A stretch of 64,000 nucleotides of DNA from an uncultured Lachnospiraceae bacterium (GCA_945949085.1 CAMFDJ010000002.1:62001-126000); one strand, 5' to 3'. Shown: positions 8,751 through 17,770, counted from the first letter of the stretch. Numbers and translations are program-made. Notes: generated from the sequence alone by a model not told the origin.

Positions 8751-8799
8751 GAATGAAAGCAAAGAAAGCAAGGAATGAAAGAAAAAAATGCTTTCATTC
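8751..8799 (+). repeat. GAATGAAAG repeats, direct and inverted, before the SCIFF promoter
   Basis: GAATGAAAG occurs at 8751-8759 and 8773-8781, and its exact inverse CTTTCATTC at 8791-8799. The last two form a 9-bp hairpin with a 9-nt loop. There is no T-tract, so it is a poor terminator for the gene at 8357. The right arm overlaps the -35 region of the SCIFF promoter, as an operator would. Confidence 0.55.
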
Positions 8800-8811
8800 A
8801 CGGAGTAAGTG

Positions 8812-8820
8812 TGATATACT
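8812..8820 (+). promoter_or_regulatory. Extended -10 promoter of the SCIFF peptide gene
   Basis: TGATATACT: TG (8812-8813), one base, then TATACT (8815-8820). The -35 region (around 8792-8797, TTTCAT) is poor and lies inside the inverted repeat. The start point is expected near 8827, giving a short leader with AAGGAGG at 8841-8847. Confidence 0.6.
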
Positions 8821-8854
8821 ACCCATAGTTTTAATTTCATAAGGAGGCAATGTG

Positions 8855-8998
8855 ATGAAACATATCAAAACATTAAACACAAGAGATTTAAAGAAGTCCG
8901 TAAAAAAAGGCGGTTGTGGAGAATGCCAGACATCTTGCCAGTCAGCTTGTAAGACATCCTGCACAGTAGGAAATCAGAGTTGCGAGAATGTAAAATAA
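8855..8998 (+). CDS. scfA: SCIFF precursor peptide (six cysteines in forty-five residues)
   Basis: 47 residues: a lysine-rich leader (MKHIKTLNTRDLKKS) and a core with six cysteines at 21, 24, 28, 32, 36 and 43, the TIGR03973 pattern. Cys32 and Thr37 are at the positions reported to be joined by a thioether in the characterised relative (CteA/CteB of Clostridium thermocellum). AAGGAGG seven bases upstream is near perfect. The gene is followed by a hairpin and then its maturase. SCIFF peptides are near universal in Clostridia, yet their function and final destination are unknown; a secreted signal or redox role is speculation. Confidence 0.95.
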   Translation: MKHIKTLNTRDLKKSVKKGGCGECQTSCQSACKTSCTVGNQSCENVK

Positions 8999-9010
8999 GA
9001 ATGGTTACTA

Positions 9011-9037
9011 AAGCAGCGATTCGGTCGCTGCTTCTTT
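9011..9037 (+). terminator. Attenuator-like hairpin between SCIFF precursor and maturase
   Basis: A perfect 9-bp stem AAGCAGCGA (9011-9019) / TCGCTGCTT (9025-9033) has loop TTCGG and is followed by CTTTG. The T-tract is short, so partial termination or 3'-end protection of the peptide message seems likelier than full stop: plenty of precursor, less enzyme. Confidence 0.65.
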
Positions 9038-9068
9038 GCGTTACAAAAAAAGGTAGAGAGGTTTTAAC

Positions 9069-10466
9069 GTGGTTCATTGTTATCGAAACGGCGGCTACAA
9101 TATTGTCATGGATGTAAACAGTGGCGGCGTACATATTGTAGATGACGTTGTATTTGACCTGATCCCTCTATTGGAGCCGCATGTCAAGGCAGGTAAGAGT
9201 AGGGAGGCTATGGAGTTGGAAGCTGAAAAAGCGGGATTGCCTTATGACAGGGAAACGCTGGCGGAGGCTATTGATGAAATCGCCTGTCTCTATGAAGCGG
9301 ACATGCTCTATACAGAGGATATTTACGAAAGCTATATTGACAATTTTAAGAGCAGAGAACCTGTGGTCAAGGCACTTTGCCTGCATATTGCACATGATTG
9401 TAATCTTGCCTGCCGCTATTGCTTTGCGGAGGAAGGCGAGTACCATGGCAGAAGAGCCCTGATGAGCTTTGAGGTCGGAAAGAAGGCACTTGATTTTCTG
9501 GTGCGCTCATCCGGCAGCAGGGTGAATCTGGAGGTGGATTTCTTTGGCGGCGAGCCGCTGATGAACTGGCAGGTGGTTAAGGATCTGGTGGCTTACGGAA
9601 GAAGCCTGGAAGAGAAGTTCCACAAAAAATTCCGGTTCACACTGACAACGAATGGTGTATTGCTGAATGATGACATACTGGAGTTTGTCAACCGTGAGAT
9701 GGGCAACATCGTGCTCAGCATCGACGGGCGGAAAGAAGTACATGACAGGATGCGCCCGCACAGAGGCGGACAGGGCAGCTATGATGAGATTGTGCCGAAG
9801 TTTCAGAAGGTGGCACAGAGCAGGAATCAGATGAACTATTATGTGCGTGGTACTTTTACCCATCACAATCTTGATTTCGCGTCTGATGTACTGCATCTGG
9901 CAGATCTGGGGTTCAAGCAGATTTCCGTAGAGCCTGTGGTGGCAGATGAGACAGAGGAGTATGCGATTACCCAGGAGGATGTACCAAAGCTTTTGTCAGA
10001 GTATGACAGACTGGCGCAGGAGATGATCAGGCGTCATAAAGAAGGGAAGGGCTTCAATTTTTTCCATTTTATGATCGATCTGGAAGGCGGACCATGTGTC
10101 TACAAGAGATTGTCCGGCTGCGGCAGCGGCACGGAATATCTGGCTGTGACACCGTGGGGAGATTTTTATCCGTGTCATCAGTTTGTGGGACAGGAAGAAT
10201 TTCTGCTTGGCAATGTAGACGAGGGCATTGTCAGAAAGGATGTATGTGATACCTTCAGAGAATGTAATGTCTATGCCAAGGACGCATGTAAGGATTGTTT
10301 TGCAAAGTTTTATTGCAGCGGCGGTTGTGCGGCCAATGCTTACAATTTTGCGGGGAATATCAATGGCACATATGACATTGGCTGTCAGCTGCAGCGAAAA
10401 CGTGTGGAATGTGCAATTATGATAAAAGCTGCACTGAGTGAAGACGCAGGGCAGGGAGAGGAGTAA
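9069..10466 (+). CDS. scfB: SCIFF radical-SAM maturase (SPASM, thioether-forming)
   Basis: 465 residues. Residues 1-95 resemble the PqqD-like peptide-recognition domain (MVHCYRNGGYNIVMDVNSGG). The radical-SAM core carries CNLACRYC (Cys 111, 115, 118) for the 4Fe-4S cluster that cleaves SAM. The C-terminal SPASM region has the auxiliary-cluster cysteines (CGSGTEYLAVTPWGDFYPCHQ; CKDCFAKFYCSGGC; late GC and EC). Family TIGR03974 (CteB type) crosslinks Cys to Thr on the adjacent precursor. GTG start at 9069, seven bases after GAGAGG; the N-terminus matches the family there. secDF follows 6 bases later, so the two are probably cotranscribed. Confidence 0.95.
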   Translation: MVHCYRNGGYNIVMDVNSGGVHIVDDVVFDLIPLLEPHVKAGKSREAMELEAEKAGLPYDRETLAEAIDEIACLYEADMLYTEDIYESYIDNFKSREPVVKALCLHIAHDCNLACRYCFAEEGEYHGRRALMSFEVGKKALDFLVRSSGSRVNLEVDFFGGEPLMNWQVVKDLVAYGRSLEEKFHKKFRFTLTTNGVLLNDDILEFVNREMGNIVLSIDGRKEVHDRMRPHRGGQGSYDEIVPKFQKVAQSRNQMNYYVRGTFTHHNLDFASDVLHLADLGFKQISVEPVVADETEEYAITQEDVPKLLSEYDRLAQEMIRRHKEGKGFNFFHFMIDLEGGPCVYKRLSGCGSGTEYLAVTPWGDFYPCHQFVGQEEFLLGNVDEGIVRKDVCDTFRECNVYAKDACKDCFAKFYCSGGCAANAYNFAGNINGTYDIGCQLQRKRVECAIMIKAALSEDAGQGEE

Positions 10467-10472
10467 TTAATA

Positions 10473-12761
10473 ATGAAAAAGAGCAGAGCAATCATCTGTC
10501 TGATCCTGGCAGTGATCCTGACCGTAGGACTTGGCTATATTGCCATGTTTGGATTAGGAGCCGGAAAAACGGGATCGGCAGGCAACATCAAGCAGGGTCT
10601 TGACCTTGCGGGAGGTGTCAGCATCACATATAAGGTAGTCGGGGATGAAAACCCTTCTGCCGAGGATATGAATGACACCATCTACAAGCTGCAGAAGCGT
10701 GTAGAGGGTTACAGTACAGAGGCACAGGTTTATCAGGAAGGTAACGACCGTATCAATATCGAGATTCCGGGTGTGACCGATGCCAATGCCATTTTGGAAG
10801 AACTCGGACAACCGGGCATCCTGTACTTTATCAAAGAAAAAGGCACAGACGGCAGCGCAAACTACTCCCTCGGTATCACAGAGGAGGGGGCATTTGAATA
10901 TGTGCTGACAAAATCAATCGAGGAGTTGCAGGCAGATGGCAGCATTGCACTCGACGGCTCTATGGTGGCAGGTGCGCAGGCTACCATGGCTGAATCAAAC
11001 AAAGGTACAAAGGATAAGGAATATGTGGTTTCCGTTTCCTTTACACAGGAGGGAACAGCTGCATTTGCGCAGGCAACCACAGAGGCTTATCAGAACGGTG
11101 AGACAATCGGTATCTATTATGACGGCAGATTTGTATCCGTGCCGAGTGTCAATGAGCCGATCACCGGCGGACAGGCACAGATCAGCGGTATGGCTGACTT
11201 TGCAGAAGCGGACAAGCTGGCTACCACACTTCGTATCGGTGGTCTGAAGCTGAATCTGGAAGAACTGCAGTCAAAGGTAGTAGGTGCACAGCTGGGATCC
11301 GAGGCGATCAGTACCTCATTAAAGGCCGGTGCTATCGGTTTCGGACTTGTCTGCATCTTTATGATTCTTGTATATTGGCTGCCGGGATTCGTGGCAGCGG
11401 TTGCACTGACTTTATATGTCATTCTGACACTGCTGGCACTCAATGCCTTAAATATCACATTGACCCTGCCCGGTATTGCAGGTATCATTCTTTCCATCGG
11501 TATGGCGGTGGATGCTAACGTCATCATCTTTGCGCGTATCAGAGAAGAAATTGCGGCGGGTAAGACGGTACAGTCTGCCATCAAGATTGGTTTTGACAAA
11601 GCAAAATCAGCAATCCTTGATGGAAATATCACAACGCTTCTTGCGGCGGTTGTGCTTGGCCTGAAGGGTTCCGGTACTGTAAAGGGATTTGCCATTACAT
11701 TAGGACTTGGTATTGTCCTTTCCATGTTTACGGCACTTGTCATCACAAAGATTCTGATGAATGCTTTCTATGCAGTGGGATGTAAGAGTGAAAAGCTGTA
11801 TGGTAAGACGAAGAAGATGACCACAGTGAACTTTGTGGCAAAGAGAGCGATTTTCTTTGCAATTTCGATCGCAGTGATCGTAGTCGGATTTGTATTCCTG
11901 GGAGTCAACAAATCAAATACCGGCAATATTTTGAACTACAGTCTGGAATTCATGGGAGGTACTTCTACCACGGTTACCTTTAATGAGGATCTTTCCATTG
12001 AGGAAATTGACCGCACTGTTGTTCCTGTTGTAGAGGAGATTACGGGTGACAGCAATGTACAGACACAGAAGATCAACGATACCACACAGGTGGTCATCAA
12101 GACAAGAACACTGAACGTTACAGAGCGTGAGAAGTTTGTAGAGGAAATGCAGTCACAGTTCGGTGTGGAGGAAAGCGGTATCACGGCAGAGACGATCAGC
12201 GCGACTGTCAGCGGCGAGATGAAGAATGATGCAATCATTGCAATTGTCATTGCGACGATCTGTATGCTGCTTTACATCTGGTTCCGTTTCACGGATATCC
12301 GTTTTGCAGCCAGTGCCGTCATCGCACTGGTTCATGATGTACTTGTGGTACTTGCGTTCTATGCGGTGGCAAAGACCAGTGTGGGTAATACCTTCATTGC
12401 GTGTATGCTGACGATTGTCGGTTATTCCATCAACTCAACGATTGTCATTTTTGACCGTATCCGTGAGAATTTGCGGATCATGAAGAGACCGGAGGAACTG
12501 ACAGAGTGTGTAAATGCAAGTATTACACAGACACTCACAAGAAGTATTTATTCGAACCTGACTACTTTCATCATGGTATTTGTATTATATATCATGGGTG
12601 TATCCAGTATCCGGGATTTTGCATTGCCGCTTATGGTAGGTATTCTCTGCGGCGCTTATTCATCCGTATGTATCACAGGTTCCCTGTGGCTGTTGATGCG
12701 TACTAAGTTTGTCAAGAAAAAAGCAACAGTACCGGAGAAAAAGAAAAAATCTGTAAAATAA
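10473..12761 (+). CDS. secDF: Protein translocase SecDF (fused)
   Basis: 762 residues, the fused form. SecD half (about 1-450): first helix, periplasmic-type domain with QGLDLAGGVSITYKV, then a membrane block with ILSIGMAVDANVIIFARIREE. SecF half (about 455-745): YSLEFMGGTSTTVTF, then TIVGYSINSTIVIFDRIREN. A lysine-rich tail (KKKATVPEKKKKSVK) ends it. It uses the proton or sodium gradient to pull exported proteins from SecYEG. The 6-base gap after the SCIFF maturase ties the peptide locus to secretion, a link that recurs in Clostridia. A terminator follows. Confidence 0.96.
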   Translation: MKKSRAIICLILAVILTVGLGYIAMFGLGAGKTGSAGNIKQGLDLAGGVSITYKVVGDENPSAEDMNDTIYKLQKRVEGYSTEAQVYQEGNDRINIEIPGVTDANAILEELGQPGILYFIKEKGTDGSANYSLGITEEGAFEYVLTKSIEELQADGSIALDGSMVAGAQATMAESNKGTKDKEYVVSVSFTQEGTAAFAQATTEAYQNGETIGIYYDGRFVSVPSVNEPITGGQAQISGMADFAEADKLATTLRIGGLKLNLEELQSKVVGAQLGSEAISTSLKAGAIGFGLVCIFMILVYWLPGFVAAVALTLYVILTLLALNALNITLTLPGIAGIILSIGMAVDANVIIFARIREEIAAGKTVQSAIKIGFDKAKSAILDGNITTLLAAVVLGLKGSGTVKGFAITLGLGIVLSMFTALVITKILMNAFYAVGCKSEKLYGKTKKMTTVNFVAKRAIFFAISIAVIVVGFVFLGVNKSNTGNILNYSLEFMGGTSTTVTFNEDLSIEEIDRTVVPVVEEITGDSNVQTQKINDTTQVVIKTRTLNVTEREKFVEEMQSQFGVEESGITAETISATVSGEMKNDAIIAIVIATICMLLYIWFRFTDIRFAASAVIALVHDVLVVLAFYAVAKTSVGNTFIACMLTIVGYSINSTIVIFDRIRENLRIMKRPEELTECVNASITQTLTRSIYSNLTTFIMVFVLYIMGVSSIRDFALPLMVGILCGAYSSVCITGSLWLLMRTKFVKKKATVPEKKKKSVK

Positions 12762-12779
12762 TGGGAATTGTTGTTTTGG

Positions 12780-12809
12780 AAATGCCCTTGCTCATGCAAG
12801 GGCATTTTT
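12780..12809 (+). terminator. Rho-independent terminator after secDF
   Basis: A perfect 12-bp stem AAATGCCCTTGC (12780-12791) / GCAAGGGCATTT (12796-12807), 4-nt loop, T-run. It ends the SCIFF-secDF transcript 18 bases after the stop. Confidence 0.92.
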
Positions 12810-12867
12810 GTAATAATTTCACTGAAAAATTTGTGAAAAATGACAAGACGGAATTGGGGTAAGCAGA

Positions 12868-12896
12868 TTGTGATTTGTACAATATTGTGGTAAAAT
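12868..12896 (+). promoter_or_regulatory. Promoter of the hybrid kinase at 12946
   Basis: TTGTGA (12868-12873), 17 bp, TAAAAT (12891-12896), about 50 bases before the chosen ATG and just after the secDF terminator. Confidence 0.65.
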
Positions 12897-12945
12897 ATAA
12901 AGCAATGAGTGTAAAATTCATATATACATGATGGGAGGAATTGAA

Positions 12946-14967
12946 ATGCCGGCAATTATTGGGGTTTTGGCGATTGCAGTTGTTGTTCTTGCTGTTTTGT
13001 TGTTCAAGGAGAAAAAGGACGGGAGCGGCGGAAAGGACGATGCAGTTGTAAAGACAGTAACAAAGGCTATTTTGAACAAAGGAGGTGTCGGACCGGTTCT
13101 TGCGGTGACCAATGAGGACAATGTGCTGTTCTACAACAGTGATTTTGTCAGGGTGTTTCCGGAGATTGTGGGGACTGAATCCATAAAGGCTTATCCTGAG
13201 ATGGTGCGTATTTTTAAGGATGAAGAGTATGTGTCTGAGTCTTTGTCAAAGATTTATGAGGTGCGTCATGAGACGATAGAGGAGGAAAAGGTATCCGGAA
13301 GGTTTGTCTGGCTTGTGGATATCACTGACCATTATAAGACAAATAAGAAATTGTCTGAGCTGAAGGATATGGCAGAGGCGGCCAATAAGGCAAAGTCAAA
13401 CTTCCTGGCGAACATGAGCCATGAAATCCGTACACCGATCAATACGGTTCTCGGTATGGATGAGATCATCCTGCGTGAGGCAACCGAGGTGCCGATCAAG
13501 GGATACGCAGAGAATATCAGAGAAGCAAGTACAACGCTTCTCTCACTGGTAAATGATCTGCTTGATTTCTCTAAGATTGAATGCGGTAAGATGGAAATCA
13601 TTCCGGTAGAGTATGAAGTGGCCAATGTTTTGACAGAGGTCATCAACATGATTGAAATCAAAGCAGTCAATAAAAAACTGGAATTCAAGACAATCATCGC
13701 AGAAGACATACCGTATCTGTTGTATGGTGATGAGATTCGTCTGAAACAGGTTCTGACAAATCTTCTGACCAATGCAGTGAAATATACGGAGGAAGGTAAT
13801 GTCATTCTGAAGGTTGACTGGAAAGAGGCCGGAGATTCCTCAATTGAGTTGATTGTATCTGTCATTGATACAGGCATCGGTATCAAGGAAGATGATATTC
13901 CGAAACTCTTTGTTTCCTTCGAACGAATTGAAGAGAAGAGAAACCGTAATATTGAGGGAAGCGGTCTGGGTCTTAGCATTACAAGGCAGCTTCTGGAACT
14001 CATGGATTCAAGCCTGAATGTCAGAAGTGAATATGGGGTTGGTTCCACATTCTCCTTCGTATTGAAGCAGGGTATCAGAGATCGTAAACCGATCGGAAGA
14101 TTCCGTGAGAAATATGCATACAGCAATGAAAAGATCAAACGCTTCCGTACGACTTTTGTGGCACCTAACGCAAGAATTCTTGTGGTAGATGATAATGCCA
14201 TGAACCTTTCCGTAGTAGAAGGGCTGCTGAAGAATACCAAGATTCAGGTAGATCTTGCAGGCGGTGGAGAGCAGGCACTTGAGAAGTGCAGAGAGATTCC
14301 CTACGATATTATCTTTATGGATCACATGATGCCGTATATGGATGGTATTGAGACACTGAATAATATCAGACAGACGAAGGATTCTCCGAACATCAATACA
14401 CCGGTGATTGTCCTGACGGCAAACGCAGTATCCGGTGCTAAGGAGATGTATCTGGAGGAAGGCTTCATTGATTATATGTCAAAACCGATTCAGGGTAAGA
14501 AACTGGAAGAAAAGATCGTACAGTATCTGCCGGATGACAAATATGTCATGATCGAGTATGACGAGATGGAGAAAAAGCTTTATCAGAATCTTTGGAAGGC
14601 TGTTGCGGATGATATCCTGAGTGAGCATGAGTTTAAGCTCCTGGATATTCCGACGGCAGTGGAGGCCGCAGAGGGAGATAAGGATACGTTCCTGTTCCTG
14701 CTCAAATCCTTCCGGGATAACGAGACAAAGAATCGTTCGGATATTGAAAAGTCCTATGAAGCAGAAGACTATAAAAACTTTACAATCTTTGTCCATGCGT
14801 TGAAGAGTACTTCAAAGATGGTAGGTGCCAACGATTTGTCTGAGAAGGCAAAGAAGATGGAACAGGCAGGCAAGGATAACGATATTTCTTATATCAAGTC
14901 CGGATATGAAGATTTGATGAAGAGCTATGCAGATGTTGTGGAAGAGATCAAGGATTATCTGTCATAG
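12946..14967 (+). CDS. Hybrid sensor histidine kinase with receiver and HPt domains
   Basis: 673 residues. One N-terminal membrane helix (2-21), a weak PAS-like stretch (about 45-130; PVLAVTNEDNVLFYNSDF), then the kinase: phosphorylated His near 160 in MSHEIRTP, N-box TNLLTNAVKYT, G-boxes DTGIGI and GSGLGL. A receiver domain has the acceptor Asp459 in FMDHMMPYMDG and the late Lys in MSKP. A C-terminal HPt has His617 in HALKSTSKM. So a full intramolecular His-Asp-His relay is present, but its final response regulator is not nearby. ATG 12946 was chosen over 12928 because GGGAGG lies seven bases before it. It is a paralogue of 37794-40622. Confidence 0.92.
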   Translation: MPAIIGVLAIAVVVLAVLLFKEKKDGSGGKDDAVVKTVTKAILNKGGVGPVLAVTNEDNVLFYNSDFVRVFPEIVGTESIKAYPEMVRIFKDEEYVSESLSKIYEVRHETIEEEKVSGRFVWLVDITDHYKTNKKLSELKDMAEAANKAKSNFLANMSHEIRTPINTVLGMDEIILREATEVPIKGYAENIREASTTLLSLVNDLLDFSKIECGKMEIIPVEYEVANVLTEVINMIEIKAVNKKLEFKTIIAEDIPYLLYGDEIRLKQVLTNLLTNAVKYTEEGNVILKVDWKEAGDSSIELIVSVIDTGIGIKEDDIPKLFVSFERIEEKRNRNIEGSGLGLSITRQLLELMDSSLNVRSEYGVGSTFSFVLKQGIRDRKPIGRFREKYAYSNEKIKRFRTTFVAPNARILVVDDNAMNLSVVEGLLKNTKIQVDLAGGGEQALEKCREIPYDIIFMDHMMPYMDGIETLNNIRQTKDSPNINTPVIVLTANAVSGAKEMYLEEGFIDYMSKPIQGKKLEEKIVQYLPDDKYVMIEYDEMEKKLYQNLWKAVADDILSEHEFKLLDIPTAVEAAEGDKDTFLFLLKSFRDNETKNRSDIEKSYEAEDYKNFTIFVHALKSTSKMVGANDLSEKAKKMEQAGKDNDISYIKSGYEDLMKSYADVVEEIKDYLS

Positions 14968-15017
14968 GAAAATAAAGGATTTCTTAATATTGTCAAATTC
15001 GCTTGAAATGAATTACC

Positions 15018-15051
15018 GAATGTGCCACCATATTGGTGGCACATTCTTGTT
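15018..15051 (+). terminator. Terminator after the hybrid kinase
   Basis: A perfect 13-bp stem GAATGTGCCACCA (15018-15030) / TGGTGGCACATTC (15034-15046) with a 3-nt loop, then TTGTT. The stem is strong and the T-tract weak. It covers the possible GTG start (15022) of the next frame, which argues against that start. Confidence 0.65.
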
Positions 15052-15105
15052 AACGAGGAAAAACAAGCTGCCGCGAAGCAGAAAGAGGAACAAACGAGAT
15101 ACGAT

Positions 15106-15897
15106 ATGGGACAAACAGAAGATCATTACATGCGTGACATGACGGCGCTTACGCGACAAAAAGCGAGAAGAAGAGCCATACAAAGAAGGAAGAAGAGGAA
15201 TCGAGTCTATCTTGCCAGACTGATTGCTTTTTTGATCGTTTTTCTGTCATTTTCAGGCGCTTTTTTGCTTGTGCGGACTTTGGTCCGGCATGTGACGGGA
15301 AATGAACAGGCGATGGAGACCGTTTTGGATCAGAAGGTGGAAAAACTCCTTGTGCCAAAGCGAAAGAAGGTTTTTGACAGACCGGTGATGCAGGAGGATT
15401 TTCTGACAGCCAATCCCTATTCCAGACCGCAGGAGGCACTTTTGTGTGTCAAATCCGTGTTTGTGCATTATACAGCAAATGCAGGGACGAGCGCGGCGCA
15501 GAACAGGAGTTATTTTGAAGGATTGGCACAGTCGGGGGAGACGAGTGCGAGTGCGCATTTTATCATTGGATATGATGGGGAAATCATTCAGTGTCTGCCG
15601 CTGGACGAGATTGGCTATGCCGTAAAAGGACGCAATTTCGATTCCGTCTCCATAGAGTGCTGTTATCTGGATGACTCCGGAAAGTTTACGGATGCCACCT
15701 ATCAGTCTCTGATACAGCTTACAGCCTGGCTTCTGGGACAATATGATCTGACAGAGACGGACATTTTGCGCCATTATGATGAAGGTGGGAAAAACTGTCC
15801 GAAATACTATGTGGAGCATGAGGAAGTCTGGGAACGTTTTCAGAAGGATGTGGCAGATTATATTGATACATACGGTAGTTATGTACAGGAGGAATGA
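15106..15897 (+). CDS. Membrane-anchored N-acetylmuramoyl-L-alanine amidase (Amidase_2/PGRP)
   Basis: About 263 residues from ATG 15106. A strongly basic cytosolic stretch (RQKARRRAIQRRKKRNR) precedes one membrane helix (LIAFLIVFLSFSGAFLLV), so the enzyme part is outside. The Amidase_2 core carries zinc-binding His in VFVHYTAN, the family region SASAHFIIGYDGEIIQCLP, and RHYDEGGKNCP with the second His and Cys. It should cut MurNAc-L-Ala bonds. The start is uncertain: the frame stays open to GTG 15022, which lies in a terminator stem without a ribosome site, while ATG 15106, 15130 and 15139 have weak sites. The stop overlaps the start area of recJ, implying coupling. Confidence 0.85.
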   Translation: MGQTEDHYMRDMTALTRQKARRRAIQRRKKRNRVYLARLIAFLIVFLSFSGAFLLVRTLVRHVTGNEQAMETVLDQKVEKLLVPKRKKVFDRPVMQEDFLTANPYSRPQEALLCVKSVFVHYTANAGTSAAQNRSYFEGLAQSGETSASAHFIIGYDGEIIQCLPLDEIGYAVKGRNFDSVSIECCYLDDSGKFTDATYQSLIQLTAWLLGQYDLTETDILRHYDEGGKNCPKYYVEHEEVWERFQKDVADYIDTYGSYVQEE

Positions 15898-15899
15898 GT

Positions 15900-17651
15900 A
15901 TGCCAAAACAAAAATGGATATTGCGGCAGAGAAAGGTTGATTTTGACGCGCTTTCACAGGAATTATCTGTCAGCAGCCTGATTGTGAGATTACTCTGCAA
16001 CCGCGGCCTTGCCACAAAAGAAGAGATGGATTATTTTTTGCACGGGACGATCGCGCAGCTTCATAGCCCGTATCTGCTCAAAGATGCCAAAAAGGGTATG
16101 GAGATCTTGCTGCAAAAGATCAAAGAGGGAAAGCGGATCCGTATTATTGGGGACTATGATGTGGATGGTGTCACAGCAACTTACATATTGAAGAAAAGCC
16201 TGCTGACACTGGGGGTAGAGGTATCTGCAGTGATACCGGACCGGATAAAGGATGGCTATGGACTCAACGAGCAGCTGATACAAAAAGCGCTGGAGGATGG
16301 GATAGATACCCTGTTGACCTGTGATAATGGAATTGCAGCATGTCAGGAAATTGCGCTGGCAAAGCAGGAAGGAATGACAGTGATCGTCACGGATCATCAT
16401 GAAGTACCCTACCGGGAGATTGCGGCAGGAAGAGAGGAGATTCTGCCACCTGCAGATGCGATTGTGGATCCGAAATGTAAGGATGATACGTACCCTTTTC
16501 AAGAGATATGCGGTGCGTTTGTAGCAATGAAGTGTATGGAAATTTTGTTTGATCTGGCAGTAGAGGATGGGCTTCTGACAAGAGAGACGGCAGATGAAGT
16601 ACTCCCTGAACTGACGGAATTTGCTGCATTTGGGACAATCTGTGATGTCATGCCGCTACAGGATGAAAACAGGATTCTGGTAAAAGAGGGTCTTAAGCGG
16701 ATGACACATTCCGCCAATCTGGGACTTCGCAATCTGATGGAAGTAAATGGCTTGTGTGGGGGCACCATCACGAATTATCATGTGGGATTTGTGCTGGGAC
16801 CATGCCTGAATGCAACCGGAAGGCTTGACACCGCACAGAGAGGATTGGAACTCTTTGAGGCGAAAACGACACGTGAGGCTGTCAATCTTGCAATGGATCT
16901 GAAACAGATGAATGAAAGCCGCAAGGAAATGACGGAGCAGGGAGTGCTTGAGGCTGTCAGACAGGCGGAGCAGTGCTATGGGCAGGATAAAGTGCTTGTC
17001 ATATATCTGCCGGATTGTCATGAGAGTATTGCGGGCATCATTGCGGGAAAAGTGAGAGAACGATTCTGTAAGCCATGTCTGGTGGTGACAGATGCAAAGG
17101 AGGGACTCAAAGGGTCTGCCAGATCGATTGAAGCCTATCACATGAGAGATGGCTTGCAGGCAGTCAGTGACCTTTTGACAAAGTTTGGTGGACATAAGCT
17201 TGCTGCCGGTTTCTCGCTGCCGAAGGACAATCTGGAGATGCTTCGGAGGAGATTGAATGAAAACTGTACGCTGACTGAGGAGGATTTTGTGCAGCAGATT
17301 GTGTTGGATATCGATCTGCCGATCAGGTATGCCACGAGGGAATTTGTGGAGGAGCTTGGGCTCCTCGAACCATTTGGGACGGCTAATGAGAAACCCTTGT
17401 TTGGGCGAAATGATCTGGATATCCGTCGCGTCAGGGTGATGGGAAAGGCAAGAAATGTGGCCAAATTTCAGGTGGTTGCACCGGATGGATACAGCATGGA
17501 CGGGGTATATTTCGGGGAAGCGGACAGATTTGCGGCAGATATGGAGAAGCCGAGAAAAAGTCTTTTGCTTGCTTATTATCCCGATTGTAATGAGTTTCGG
17601 GGAGAAAAAAAGACGGAGCTCATTGTAAAATACTATCTGCTGCAACAGTAG
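15900..17651 (+). CDS. recJ: Single-stranded-DNA exonuclease RecJ
   Basis: 583 residues. 5'-3' exonuclease on single-stranded DNA in recombination and mismatch repair. DHH-superfamily motifs: DYDVDG (85-90), TDHHEVP with D165-H167, IVDPKC, the GPCLNATGRLD segment, and GGHKLAAGF of DHHA1; a C-terminal RecJ OB region follows. Two ATGs are possible; AGGAGG (15887-15892) is one base before 15894 and seven before 15900, so 15900 is preferred. It runs directly on from the amidase (stop 15897) and ends in a long terminator. Confidence 0.95.
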   Translation: MPKQKWILRQRKVDFDALSQELSVSSLIVRLLCNRGLATKEEMDYFLHGTIAQLHSPYLLKDAKKGMEILLQKIKEGKRIRIIGDYDVDGVTATYILKKSLLTLGVEVSAVIPDRIKDGYGLNEQLIQKALEDGIDTLLTCDNGIAACQEIALAKQEGMTVIVTDHHEVPYREIAAGREEILPPADAIVDPKCKDDTYPFQEICGAFVAMKCMEILFDLAVEDGLLTRETADEVLPELTEFAAFGTICDVMPLQDENRILVKEGLKRMTHSANLGLRNLMEVNGLCGGTITNYHVGFVLGPCLNATGRLDTAQRGLELFEAKTTREAVNLAMDLKQMNESRKEMTEQGVLEAVRQAEQCYGQDKVLVIYLPDCHESIAGIIAGKVRERFCKPCLVVTDAKEGLKGSARSIEAYHMRDGLQAVSDLLTKFGGHKLAAGFSLPKDNLEMLRRRLNENCTLTEEDFVQQIVLDIDLPIRYATREFVEELGLLEPFGTANEKPLFGRNDLDIRRVRVMGKARNVAKFQVVAPDGYSMDGVYFGEADRFAADMEKPRKSLLLAYYPDCNEFRGEKKTELIVKYYLLQQ

Positions 17652-17709
17652 GCTGCAGCTTGCAGACGGTGAGCAGATCCGGGAATGAGAAAAATTGGAT
17701 GAATGACAA

Positions 17710-17753
17710 AAACGGAAACGGGACATCGCTGAAAGGATGTCCCGTTTCCGTTT
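17710..17753 (+). terminator. Rho-independent terminator after recJ
   Basis: An unusually long perfect 18-bp stem (17710-17727 with 17736-17753) with an 8-nt loop; the arm reads AAACGGAAACGGGACATC. It is followed by GAATTCTT rather than a clean T-run, but the arm itself ends in TTT. Confidence 0.8.
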
Positions 17754-17770
17754 GAATTCTTATGAGGGGG

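Noticed and set aside
13332..14240. 302-residue minus-strand frame opposite the first hybrid kinase
   Set aside because: Ser/Arg-rich shadow of the kinase domain.
15022..15105. Longer amidase start at GTG 15022
   Set aside because: The codon lies in the stem of the preceding terminator and has no ribosome site, though the codons after it (EEKQAAAKQKEEQ) look protein-like, so I keep some doubt.
16656..17726. 356-residue minus-strand frame opposite recJ
   Set aside because: Antisense to conserved RecJ motifs and starts inside the recJ terminator.
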